A DNA stretch of 64,000 nt from Campanula takesimana. Lineage: Eukaryota; Streptophyta; Magnoliopsida; Asterales; Campanulaceae. Numbering within the stretch: the first letter of the stretch is position 1; each line of letters opens with the position of its first letter. Under the pieces are notes generated by a model. That model worked only from the letters and a program-made list of their open reading frames with translations. It made no database searches and was not told the DNA's origin. Positions 46,331 to 56,722 of the stretch are shown piece by piece. The DNA is taken from contig JAOWBW010000006.1 in assembly GCA_026119855.1 (NCBI GenBank), forward strand, positions 620,001 through 684,000, given 5' to 3'. Made by a program: the position numbers and the translations under genes.

Positions 46331-47737
46331 GTCCACTATTACCGTCCACCACCACCCATTACCCCCACCACAACTACCACACCCCCTAACACCATTGTCC
46401 ACGTACATCAATGTGACTCCTTTTGGTACAAATATGCAACAAATACAATCCCATCGATGAACACCATGAAAAAATCAAGATCTGAATTTCTGTAAGACAA
46501 ACTCACGCAGATCTACACAGCTTTGCAGCCACAAGCACATAAACAAGAACACTCGAACACAGACACACATAGAGCACAAAATAGTATTACATTCAAATAT
46601 AAAAAAAACTTTCAATTTCATAGAGCAAAAATGATAATATGCATTTGAATGAATCTGCGATTTGCCGGAATATACTGTTGCAGAGTTTGGTCAAATCCTA
46701 TCAATCTTTACAGGTCTGCTGAGAAGTTGGACGGAGGAAAATCGGAGCTTGGAGTAGTGAGTGATGCAGGAAGAACTTCAAAGACGAAGAGACTCCAAAT
46801 CTAGTGCAGATCAGGCTGTGTGTAGATCTGATGGAGGTTGATCAGAAATTTGGTGGAGTGGGGGCAAAGTAGAGAAGCGGAGCATAAATTTTTTTGATAT
46901 GACAGAGAGGGGGCTCGTATGTGCGATTGGAGCATATTGAAAACTTGTGGAGAGAGGAGAAATAGATCTTGCCGGAAGTCTAAGCATTCGACCGGAGATG
47001 ACGGGGAAGCTTTTCCCCTTTATCCGATCAGATCTAAAAAGAAAAATGATGGTGGTGGAGGATCCGGAAACAGAAAAGGTGAGGTGAGGTATAAGGGGAG
47101 TCAGAGAGGTCTCCGATGGGGGGGGGGTGAGGGAGGGCGGGGAGGAGGTTAGGGTTTTATTTGGGGCGGGTGTAGTTTTGGTACTTAAGAATTTAATTGA
47201 ACACATCACATGAGGGTGAGGGGTATCTATGGAATTATAATTTTTTAACTCTATTTGTGGCATAGAGTAAAATGTCAAATATTTATGAGACAAGTTAATC
47301 TTATTGGGGGACCTTTAGGGACTAATTAGTCCTTTAAAAAGTATAATATTGTACGCCACTCTATCTAAAACATTTAGGACTCGTTTGGTAGAAGAAATAA
47401 AAGGATAAGCATGATTATTTATTTCCATATGGATAATCTTTGTATTGATGATATTACCATTTCTATGAAATAAACCTCTTAATTATCGGCACCAACTTTC
47501 TAATTAGTTTAAAATCATACCAGACATCCTTAACTGGCACTCTTATTTATTATATCTAATCTTTATCAACAAATGGTCTTTATGTGCAATTTTATATCTC
47601 TTCTGTTTCAAAATAATGTTCCTATTTTTTAATAAACTAAAAAATAAATTTATATCAACTAATTATAATAATGAAAATCAAAAAATTACTCTTGTTGTCC
47701 TAGAGTAAGGTTCACAGTTTTCTTTTTGGTGCGTCCC
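46331..47737. other. Intergenic region with gene-leader-like composition
   Basis: From 46680 to 47160 the sequence is purine-rich with GGTGGTGG and a G9 run (47121-47129), like the reverse of a gene leader captured by a transposon. Open frames here (for example on the minus strand at 46811-47293) are low-complexity Ser/Pro/Thr and match no family I know. Confidence 0.45.
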
Positions 47738-48135
47738 TGTAGACACCCCGATCTCTCACCCCTAAAACCAACCTTTGAACCGGTCTAAACCCTAGAATGG
47801 CCTAAATTGATAGGGTGGTATAGGACTACAGACCGCCTTATCGGTGCATTAGAAGGAAAAATCGAGTTCGAGATCATCATCTGGACTCAAAATCGAGAAA
47901 ACAGACGTATACTCCAAAAATCGAGCGCCGGGACCCCACAACGGGGCCCGCAACCCTAATAGATCCTTTTACCATGCATCCCTTGCATAAAATATACTTA
48001 TGTTATTCCTTACACTTTTACATATTTTAGATATATTACTATGACCAGAAAATTACGAGGAACAACTTTTGTTTTGGACCTGCGGACAACCGGGACACCG
48101 GAGCGCGAATTCGAGTTCAAGCGCGGGCTCTCACA
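47738..48135. repeat. Possible solo LTR, 398 bp
   Basis: It starts TGTAGACACCCCGATCTC and ends GGGCTCTCACA, as LTRs do. No five-base duplication is seen. A similar phrase (AGTAAGGTTCACA) flanks it on both sides (near 47704 and 48143), which could also mean a local duplication. Confidence 0.45.
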
Positions 48136-48231
48136 TTCTTAAAGTAAGGTTCACACTTTGCTTTATTCCTTAAATGACAAAAGAAAAATAGTGTTTTGGC
48201 CATTTATATCCTCAACTTTTTGGATAACTAT

Positions 48232-49766
48232 TGTTAGTGTTGGTGCCCTAGGCACATTTATTAAACATTGTAATTGTTATCATTTTATTCATATTAATAA
48301 AGAGATGTTTTAATTATTATTGTTTTTTTTGTTTACTTATAATAATCTCCGTCCCTAGTACTTGTTAAGCACTAGTATAAAGGCTAAATGATCATGGGAT
48401 GATCATGTTAGATTTATGGGTACTTGTTTGGAACAAGGTACTGGACATGACCCGCTTTATGAGATTTATAGCATGGTATATATCGTATATATATCTCATA
48501 TTAGTTATGTCATTTGAATCCTTAGACATGAAGTTATTATAGTCTTCCACTTGATGAACATTATGTTTGGTATATTCAAACGCTACCTTTAACCAGGAAG
48601 TTATAAAGGGTATGATTGGAATAATCGGATTCAAGTAGGGAAGAATAATAAGCTAAATGGATTTGTCCATCTTCGGAGAGATGTCAAGCTTGGGCCCCTC
48701 GTAGGAATGATGTTGATGAAATGTTTGGCCAAACTCAAATGGATTGATTGGATCAATGTCATTTGGATTATCAACATATTCAGAATCGAGAAAAGTATTG
48801 AACAAACAAGTTGACTTGTTGACCATGACTTGTGTTCAATGACATCGTGGACAAAGGGATTATGACATGTTCTAAACGGAATGCGAACTTGTATCTAGTT
48901 ACACTATTTGGGTAGGTATGATGGTTTGCTAGAACCTAATCATATCTTATGAGTTCATATTTGAACTCATTGCCAACTTAGTGTAATCCTAGAGGGTCAC
49001 ACACAATAGAACGAATCCTAAAGGACTATATTGGAATATGGGTCGAAGGAGGACCATTCAAGGATTTTGGGAATTTAGAGGAGTAGTCTGAAAAACAGGA
49101 GGGTCCGGGCGGACCATGCAAAGGACCCGACCAGACCTCCTGGTGATCCGGGCGGACTGGGTAAAGGACCCGGTCGGACCAAGATGGATCCTGCCGGACC
49201 CCTTTGTATACCCGGGCGGCGGATTAGTCGGTTTCGGCAGGAACTTTCATAAGTCCGTTTTCTTGCGGGTTTGACCACTTGTTTCCTATTTGGAATAGGT
49301 GTAACAAGTATAAAACCTATCTCTAATTGCCCTAATCAGTACATAAGTTTGTGTAAGCCTCCAAAGAGTTTTGAGAGAGTTATTTCTTGTTCTAAAAAAT
49401 CCCTAGGTTGAAGAACAAGAATAAACACAATTTATATTCTATATAGTTCATACAATTGTAAAAGTGTGTTTTACAATTTGGTCTAGCAACTAAGATCAAG
49501 AAGTTCCTTGATATTCGTTCGTGGTGTGGATACCGCTAGAGGGTGAAACTTATCATCTTCAAAGTTCGTGATTCTTGCTCTGTTCGTGATCAAGCTTTCA
49601 AGTCTCCTTCGAATTCAAGGTTGTTAATCAAAGTCATCAAGGGTTAGTATTTTAGTATGCATTATGCATGTATTTGATTTAATCATATGAATGGATCTAT
49701 GGCTTTGGGTTTCATGAAAAATTTAAGTGCTTAATTCCGCTGCGCATGTTACTCTGAAACCCAATA
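48232..49766 (+). repeat. Solo copia-type LTR, copy 1
   Basis: It aligns along its length with 55174-56709 (start TGTTAGTGTTGGTGCCCTAG, end GAAACCCAATA). It is not followed by a primer site, so it is a solo LTR or an orphan 3' LTR, and no target duplication is clear. A TATA-like TATAAAAC lies at about 49309. Just upstream (about 49100-49225) is a cluster of palindromic GGTCCG/CGGACC words that is absent from the other copy. Confidence 0.9.
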
Positions 49767-49860
49767 ATTACAAGCAAATATGTACTTCATTAACTTTCTT
49801 TTTACCCACTTGCATAATGAATAGTGTTTTTATATAATTATAGTAGTATCCCTCATCGGT

Positions 49861-50240
49861 GGGATACATGATTGTGGAGTGGCACTTAAGGTACCATGAA
49901 TTACCAGTGAATACCAATATCGTCCAAGGACTTTGGGTGGGTTTGTGGTAAGCCAAGAGGACCCAAAATATTTTTATTCATTGGGCTAGTGAGTGGTGCT
50001 TGTGTAGCAAGCCGTGTCCGCGGGCTCGGGTCATTAAAATCTTACGTCAGTGGGTGGGATACATGACTGTGGAGTGGTACTTAAGGCCAGGTACCATGAA
50101 TTACCAAAGAATACCAATATCGTTCAAGACTTTTGGGTGGGCATGTGGTAAGCAAGTGAACCCAAGATATTTGTATTCATTGGGCCAGTGCGTGGTGCTT
50201 GTGTAGCAGGTTAGGTCCGCGTGCTAGGGTCGTTACAATT
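49861..50240. repeat. 2 x 195-bp tandem duplication
   Basis: GGGATACATGA starts at 49861 and again at 50056, and the two units agree for almost their whole length, including TACCATGAATTACCA and TGGTGCTTGTGTAGCA. Open frames here lack any known domain. Confidence 0.93.
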
Positions 50241-51084
50241 ATATCCCTAACCCACTTGACTTTTTACCTTATTTTTCAATACGTGCAAAATGTAGGTGTG
50301 AACTTTATTCCGAGACGGAGGGAGTATTACTTATGGATATATAATAATTTATCATTAACAAATTTTAGATATTTTTTAGCTAGTAAATGTACTTCCACTC
50401 AAGTTAAGGTACACATCGAGGAGACTATCTCAAAAACTTGATATAAGCAGGAGTACATTTAGTAGATGGGTACCTAAGGCCAGGTCTAATGGTATCCGGG
50501 TATGTGCATAAAATCATCTACATAGTGAAAGGTTCCAAGTTCGACTCTCTCTGAGAGTAAAGTGGAGAACTTGCGTTACTATTCCCCATTGGGGTAGTTT
50601 GTAGAGTTACAAATGACTATTCAGATGGCGCAAGGATGTCTTCTGCAAAAGTACTATCAGATGTGCGGGACGTATTTGGGCGATTTCTAGAGATACACGT
50701 ATCATTCTCTGTAATAGGTTTCAATATTGGTAAAACTCCATAGGGATTTGTAATAGATAGGGCGATAGGTATGTAATGGACTCCATAGGAGATTTGTAAA
50801 ACTATAGCAGTTGCCTTGAATAAATGATATGATACAAACTCATAAATAAAATAGTAGATGGGCACAATATGGGGTTATATTTACAGTAATACTAAAATTA
50901 CAAAAACAAAAGTTACAAAATTCGGTTAAAAAATAATGTGACAATGTTTTATTGGACATTGTGTCTGTAAGCCCCAATATTCATTAATTGACTATCCGAT
51001 CAATGCTTGTTAAATTGTAATTTTTTTTTTTTTGTAATCCTACCATTGTATAACGACTTTGCATGTAAGTTAGATTTTCAATTA
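50241..51084. other. Intergenic region with orphan MITE end
   Basis: A right Stowaway end (CGAGACGGAGGGAG) lies at about 50311-50325 with no matching left end. The rest shows no gene. Confidence 0.55.
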
Positions 51085-52970
51085 GGGCAAATTGCAATTT
51101 AGTTACCTGAGTTTGTCGTCATGTTTCAATTGATTATTCAATTAGTGTTCGTTACAATTTGGTTGCTAAATATGTCTTTTTGTTGCAATCAGGTGTAATT
51201 TTGGTTAGCTCGTCAAAAATCTAACGAAAATGGATGAAAAACGCAACAAGCTTCTTTTAAAATTGGAATGATCACCCTTACAGTTTAAATTTTCCCACTT
51301 CACCCAAGAAATAATACCAAAACAATAAAGGGGCAAAAACAATAATATCCAAATTATAAAGGGCTAATTCTTAAATTTGCTGGTGAGCTTCAAACCCTAA
51401 TCCTTCTCTCTCTGTTCTCACACTTCACAATCAGCCCCACTCAAGAACAACTATCCTCCTTATTCCTCTGCCTCTTCTCTATGTGCCTCCACCTCGCCAC
51501 GAACTCCGGTTGTCAACTCTCATCTCCATTCGACCATTTTGGCGACCTAACCTCGCTGAATTATTTCGCCTGCCATGGCTGCAATCAACAAGGCCATACC
51601 TTGCTTTATATTTTAGAGCGAATTCATTTATCCCTCTCATCCTTCAACGTCGACGATAGATTAAAGGTTCTGAAAAATCCATTGTATTTCGTCGAGTCTT
51701 CCCCACCTCCAAAACCCCCTCCCCCTTTTTCATAAATGATTTGGGATTATTTTTTTATTTTTGTGTTTGATTTTGATTTTTTGCTTTGTTTGCTCAGATT
51801 TGACAGAGTTGATGCCATATCTTGGTATGAATTTGAATTTCAAACAATGAGTTCTGGGTAATTTGATTTCAGATTTTGAGTTTTAGGTGATTCGATTTTT
51901 GTATGATTCAAGTTTTGGGTATTTTAATTTTATGGGCGAATTACATTTTAGTCCCCCAAGTTTGGGGGTCGTTCCTATGATGGGCTCTAAAGTATCTCCG
52001 TTAGCATTTTGGGCCCCAAAGTTGTCATTTTTTGTCGAGTTAGGGTTTTTAACCAATTTTGTTACAAAAACCAGTTAAATAGCACGTGCCACGCACATGC
52101 CACTTAACGGAAGATAGTTTGAAATTGATTTAACTTATAGGGGGTTTACTGAACATTCTTAAATTTAATGGGTCCATTAATATGATTAAATGACAAAATT
52201 ACCCTTTACTTAAACAAAACCACCCTCCCTTCCCCCTCTGTACTCATTCTACACGCACATACACGCACTATCTCTCTCCACCCTCCTATCTCAGATCGCC
52301 CTCCCCCATCACCTCCACTCTGGCCGCCCTTCCCCTTGCCGTTGTCCGGCCGTCTTCAATATCTCCGGCGAAATCCCAGGCGACTGTACTAGTTCCGGTG
52401 ACCCTTCACCTTCGCGAAACTCAGGCGACCCCTCACATTCACAAAACTCCAGCGACCCTCAACCTTAGCGAACATCCGGCGAATCCTTCTCTAGCTATCT
52501 CGGGCCAGTCCCACCGCCCCAGATCTACTTTCACCACGTCAACTCTTTCCTTTTCATGGCCCTGAATTTAAGCCCTAAAAGATCTGGAACGGACAACATT
52601 TTGATTTTGATTTTGATTCCGGCGAGCTTCAACATTTTGATTTTGTTACATATTGAAAGCCCCATTGTTGAATTTCTTGGGGGGTTTTCCTTCTTGATTA
52701 CCCCATTTTCTGTGGGATTTTGTTGGATGATTTTGATTGGTGGTGGGAGGGCGGCGGTGGTGGTTGTGAGATGGTGGTAGTATGGAGGTGATGGGTTCGT
52801 GGCACATAGAGTGGTAATATGTGGTGGAGCAGTTTCTTTTTTTTTTTTTTTTTTTGAAAGATGGTGGAGCTGATTTGCTTGAGAAGTTAATATTTATTTA
52901 AGGATATTAATTTAAAAAAAAACAAAACACATTTTCTACTAAGAAAACTATAACAATGTCTAAAAAATAA

Positions 52971-53875
52971 GGGAATAATTAGTGTTTGATGCAACGTACT
53001 GAGCCTCTATTATCAAATAATGCAACCTACTCACTAGTGACAGATATATGAAACGTACTTTACTATCATTTATCAAATACTGCAACCTACTCAAAACACA
53101 TTAAATTTTTAACGAGTTCAGCTATATATTTAACGAAACTAACTCAAAATGAAAAGGAAACATGAGAAAGTGATGAGAAACCCACCACCGTCCCCTTCCC
53201 CTCCCTCATTCCTCCATACAATCCGGCCAGTCTAAACCCCCACCGTCCCCTTCCCCTCCCTCATTCCGGCCAGTCTAAACCCACCACCGTCCCCTTCCCC
53301 TCCCTCATTCCTCCATACGATCCGGCCAGTCTAAACCCACCACCGTCCCTTCCCCTCCTTCATTCCTCCATGCAATCCGGCCACATTCCCCACCCCCATT
53401 GTTCTCCACCTCACCCCGCCCCCACCCCAACACACCCCATTGTTCGGCTGCTATCATCATCGTCAGCCAATATTCGACTTCTATCATCATCGTTCTTTAT
53501 CATTGAGTTTAATTGAGGAAACCCAGATCTAAGATATTGAAACCCAGTTTTTTTTTTTTTTTAAAGATTAGTTCCTCCTTTTTGTTGCCTGGGTTGATAA
53601 TACTGGTGTGATTCAATGAGGATTGTTAAAGAAACGTTTTGTTAGTTTTTTAACGAAAGTTTACATTTTTTGGATTATTAAAGAAACGTTTTGTTAGTTT
53701 TTTTTAACGAAAGTCATACTTCTGTTAGAATTTTTAACGGCGTTAGAAAAAAAATTGTACATTGCATTATTTGATATATGATAGTAAAGTACGTTTCATA
53801 TATCTGCCACTAGTTAGTAGGTTGCATTATTTGATAAAAATCGAAAACTACGTTGCATATCTTGGTCGTTTGCCC
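52971..53875. mobile_element. Mutator-like element nested inside the previous one
   Basis: The TIRs (about 100 bases, with TATCAAATAATGCAACCTAC on the left and its complement on the right) are flanked by a perfect nine-base duplication AAAAAATAA (52962-52970 and 53876-53884). The left tip is degraded (GGGAATAATT) while the right keeps GGGCAAACGACC. Inside are about four copies of a CCACCGTCCCCTTCCCCTCC repeat with 41-58-bp periods (53180-53385) and a 2x TTAAAGAAACGTTTTGTTAG duplication (near 53627 and 53680). Confidence 0.94.
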
Positions 53876-53907
53876 AAAAAATAAGTATAATAGTGACAAT
53901 CAACATA

Positions 53908-54161
53908 CTCCCTCCGTCCCACCCGAATTAGGATTTTTGGGTTGGACACGGGGATTAAGGAAAAAGTGTTAGTGGAGTAGGTGTTGTGAGTATGAAAAGT
54001 AAGTAGAAGAGCGAAAGTAGGGTAGATAATAATGAGTGGAAAATTGTTGTGAGTGTGAATGTGGGTCACATTAAATAAAACATTTCCATTTTTGGGTTGT
54101 CCTAATTCGAATGGGACACCCAAAATAGATTTTTGTCCTAATTCGAGTGGGACGGAGAGAG
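53908..54161. mobile_element. Stowaway-type MITE inside Mutator-like element
   Basis: Ends CTCCCTCCGTCCCACCCGAA and the complement of TTCGAGTGGGACGGAGAGAG, flanked by TA. The interior shows the reverse complement of the shared GTTGTGAGTATGA motif. Confidence 0.93.
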
Positions 54162-55173
54162 TATTGACGAATATTAGATTATATGAAAAATTAAATCAGT
54201 TTTTTAAATAATTAAACTCTTTTTTTTTTAGAACTCATTTGTGGTTTTTTAAATTTGGAAAAGAATTTTTAATATTTAAGCCCATTAAATTTAAGAATGT
54301 GCAGTAAACTCCCTATAAGTTAAATCAATTTCAAACTATCCTCCGTTAGGTGGCATGTGTGTGGCACGTGATCATTTAACGGGTTTTTCTTACAAAACTA
54401 GTTAAAAGACCTAAAATGCTAACAGAATGACAACTTTGGGGCCCAAAATGCTAACAGAGATACTTTAGAGCCCATCATAGGAACGACCCCCAAACTTGGG
54501 GGCCTAAAATGTAATTCGCCCTAATTTTATTTAGAAGAAGTTTTCTCCCTCCGTTTCATGAATTTCTTTGTTCTAATTATATTTCAATCTCCCTCTGTGA
54601 ATTGGCTCTGGTGTCTGTCTGGGTGAAGCGTTGGTGTTCAACAATTTTTTTCCTCACTTTCGGTGTTTGTTTTTATGTATGTTAGTGGTTTTAGTGGGGT
54701 TATTGTGGTGGGTTAACGGGTATTGGTGGCAATGGTGAAATGGTGGTAGCATCATAGTGAGTTAACTGGTTTTGATGGCAGGTGACAATGGAATGATTGT
54801 TTCACTTGTCTTCTAGTGGTGGTTTCAATGGTGGTTTTGTTGTGGCAAGGACAATTTCAGTGGCGGTGTTGGTGTTATGGCAGATAAGGTGGTGTTGGGT
54901 TTAATAGTGGTGTTCCTGGTGTTAATAGAAGGGTTAGTGGTAGCTGCAACTGTGGGAATATGACGGAGATTATGGATGATGGATGGATAGTGATGCCATG
55001 TTTATCAAATTATGTTAGTTTTTTAACATTCGTTAAGAGCTAGGGTCATAGTGGGATAATTTAAACTGTAGGGATGATCATTGTAATTTTGAAAGAAGCT
55101 TGTTGTGTTTTTCATCCATTTTCGTTAAGTTTTTTGACGAGCTAACCAAAATTACAACTGATTGCAACAAAAA

Positions 55174-56709
55174 TGTTGGTGTTGGTGCCCTAGGCACGTT
55201 TGTTGAACGTTGTAAGTTATCATGATAATAAAGAGATAATAGGATTATTATTATGGCTCATGTTTGCTTATAATAATCTCCGTCCCTAGAGCTTCTTAAG
55301 CACTAGTATAAAGGCTAAATGATCATGGGATGATTATGTTAGATTTATGGGTACTTGTTTGGAACAAGGTACTGGACATGACCCGCGGTATGAGATTTAT
55401 GTCATGGTCGATGTCATATATAAATCTCATATTAGTTATGTCATTTGAATCCTTAGACATGAAGTTATTATAGTCTTCCACTTGATGAACATTATGTTTG
55501 ACATATTCAAACGCTGCCTTAACACGGTAGTTATAAAGGGTATGATTGGCATGATTGGATTCACGTAGGGAAGAATAATAAGCCAAATGGATTTGTCCCT
55601 CTTCGGAGAGATGTCAAGCTTGGGCCCCTCGAAGGAATGATGTTGGTGAAATGTTTGGCCAAACTCAAATGGATTGATTGGATCAATGTCATTTGGATTA
55701 TCAACATATTCGGGATCGAGAAAAGTATTGAACAATACAAGTTGACTTGTTGACCATGACTTGTGTTCAATGACATCGTGGACAAAGGGATTATGACATG
55801 TTCTAAAAGGAATGCGAACTTGTATCTAGTTACACTATTTGGGTAGGTATGACGGTTTGCTAGAACCTAATCATATCTTATGGGTTCATGTTTGGGCTCA
55901 TTGCCAACTTAGTGTAATCCTAGAGGGTCACACACAAATAGAACGAATCGTAAAGGACTAAATGGGAATTATGGAAAAATATCAGTGTTTGGCTCTGGCA
56001 CGGTCGTGCGCCTTAAAATGGCACGGTCGTGCCATAAATCCAAGCCAAGGCAAACCTGTCGACATGATTGGCACGACCGTGCCAAATTACCAAGCACGAC
56101 CGTGCCGAAAATGGGCGGCTGGGGAATTCGCGCGGACTAGATGGCACGACCGTGCCAGATTGTAGGGCACGACCGTGCCAGTCAAGTCGGCCAGAATTCT
56201 TTGTTGCCTAATTTGGTGACGGGATTTAGGTTTCCTAAGTCCTTAAGAGTTAAGGATTAGGACCTATTTAAGGATCCTTTCAGCAGTCATTAAGCACATG
56301 ATTATGAGTGCCTTCATAAGGTTTTGAGAGGTTATTTTTCTTGTTCTAAGATCCAAAAGGTGAAGAACAAGAATATTCATAATTCCATATAGTTCTTACA
56401 ATTGTGAAAGCGTGTTTCATAATTTGGTCTAGCAACCAAGATCAAGTGTTCTTGATATTCGTTCGTGGTGTGGATACCGCTAGAGGGTGAAACTTATCAT
56501 CTTCATAGTTCGTGATTCTTGCTTTGTTCGTGATCAAGATTTCAAGCCTCCATCGAATTCAAGGTTGCAAAATCAAAGGCATCAAGGGTTAGTATTCTAG
56601 TATTCATTATGTTGTATTTGACTTAATCATATGAATGGATCTATGGGCTTTGGGTTTTATAAATTTTAAATGCTTAATTCTGCTGCGCATGTTACTACGA
56701 AACCCAACA
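55174..56709 (+). repeat. 5' LTR of a copia-type element, copy 2
   Basis: It starts TGTTGGTGTTGGTGCCCTAG and ends ACGAAACCCAACA, and a primer site follows directly. It matches 48232-49766 except in the segment about 55970-56190, which holds six GGCACGACCGTGCC-type palindromes. A TATA-like CTATTTAAGG lies near 56271. Open frames inside are LTR noise. Confidence 0.94.
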
Positions 56710-56710
56710 G

Positions 56711-56722
56711 TGGTATCAGAGC
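56711..56722 (+). other. Primer-binding site, tRNA-Met
   Basis: TGGTATCAGAGC, one base after the LTR, is the common plant initiator-tRNA-Met site. Confidence 0.9.

Larger units (their letters stand above)
51934..54521. mobile_element. Mutator-like element with about 290-bp TIRs
   Basis: The ends start GGGCGAATTACATTTTAG on both arms, with close similarity over roughly 290 bases. A perfect nine-base duplication TAATTTTAT flanks it (51925-51933 and 54522-54530), diagnostic of Mutator-like elements. No transposase is present. The interior has CCGGCGA-rich, gene-leader-like DNA (52260-52560), as seen when such elements capture host sequence. Confidence 0.95.
51085..55173. mobile_element. Outer Mutator-like element, its right tip cut by a copia LTR
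   Basis: The left terminus GGGCAAATTGCAATTTAG starts at 51085. Sequence at 51190-51290 (TTGCAATCAGGTGTAATTTT and TTAACG/AACGAAAATGGATGAAAA) recurs inverted at 55060-55173, after which the copia LTR begins. The expected outer ~100 bases of the right TIR are missing from this window. It contains the element at 51934-54521. An open frame at 51481-51735 in its left part looks like captured leader or coding DNA but matches nothing I know. Confidence 0.75.

Noticed and set aside
46811..47293. 160-codon minus-strand frame rich in Ser, Pro and Thr
   Set aside because: Low complexity, no family resemblance, no splice or promoter context; it reads through captured leader-like DNA.
50530..50570. tRNA-like phrase GGTTCCAAGTTCGACTC
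   Set aside because: It resembles a T-arm, but no D-arm, anticodon arm or acceptor stem can be formed around it.
55323..55785. Three overlapping minus-strand frames of 74-99 codons
   Set aside because: They lie within a copia LTR, and near-identical sequence in copy 1 (48392-48634) keeps only part of them.
48232..56709. Copies 1 and 2 read as the two LTRs of one copia element
   Set aside because: A primer site follows copy 2, not copy 1. The DNA between is Mutator-like, and no copia coding lies between them.
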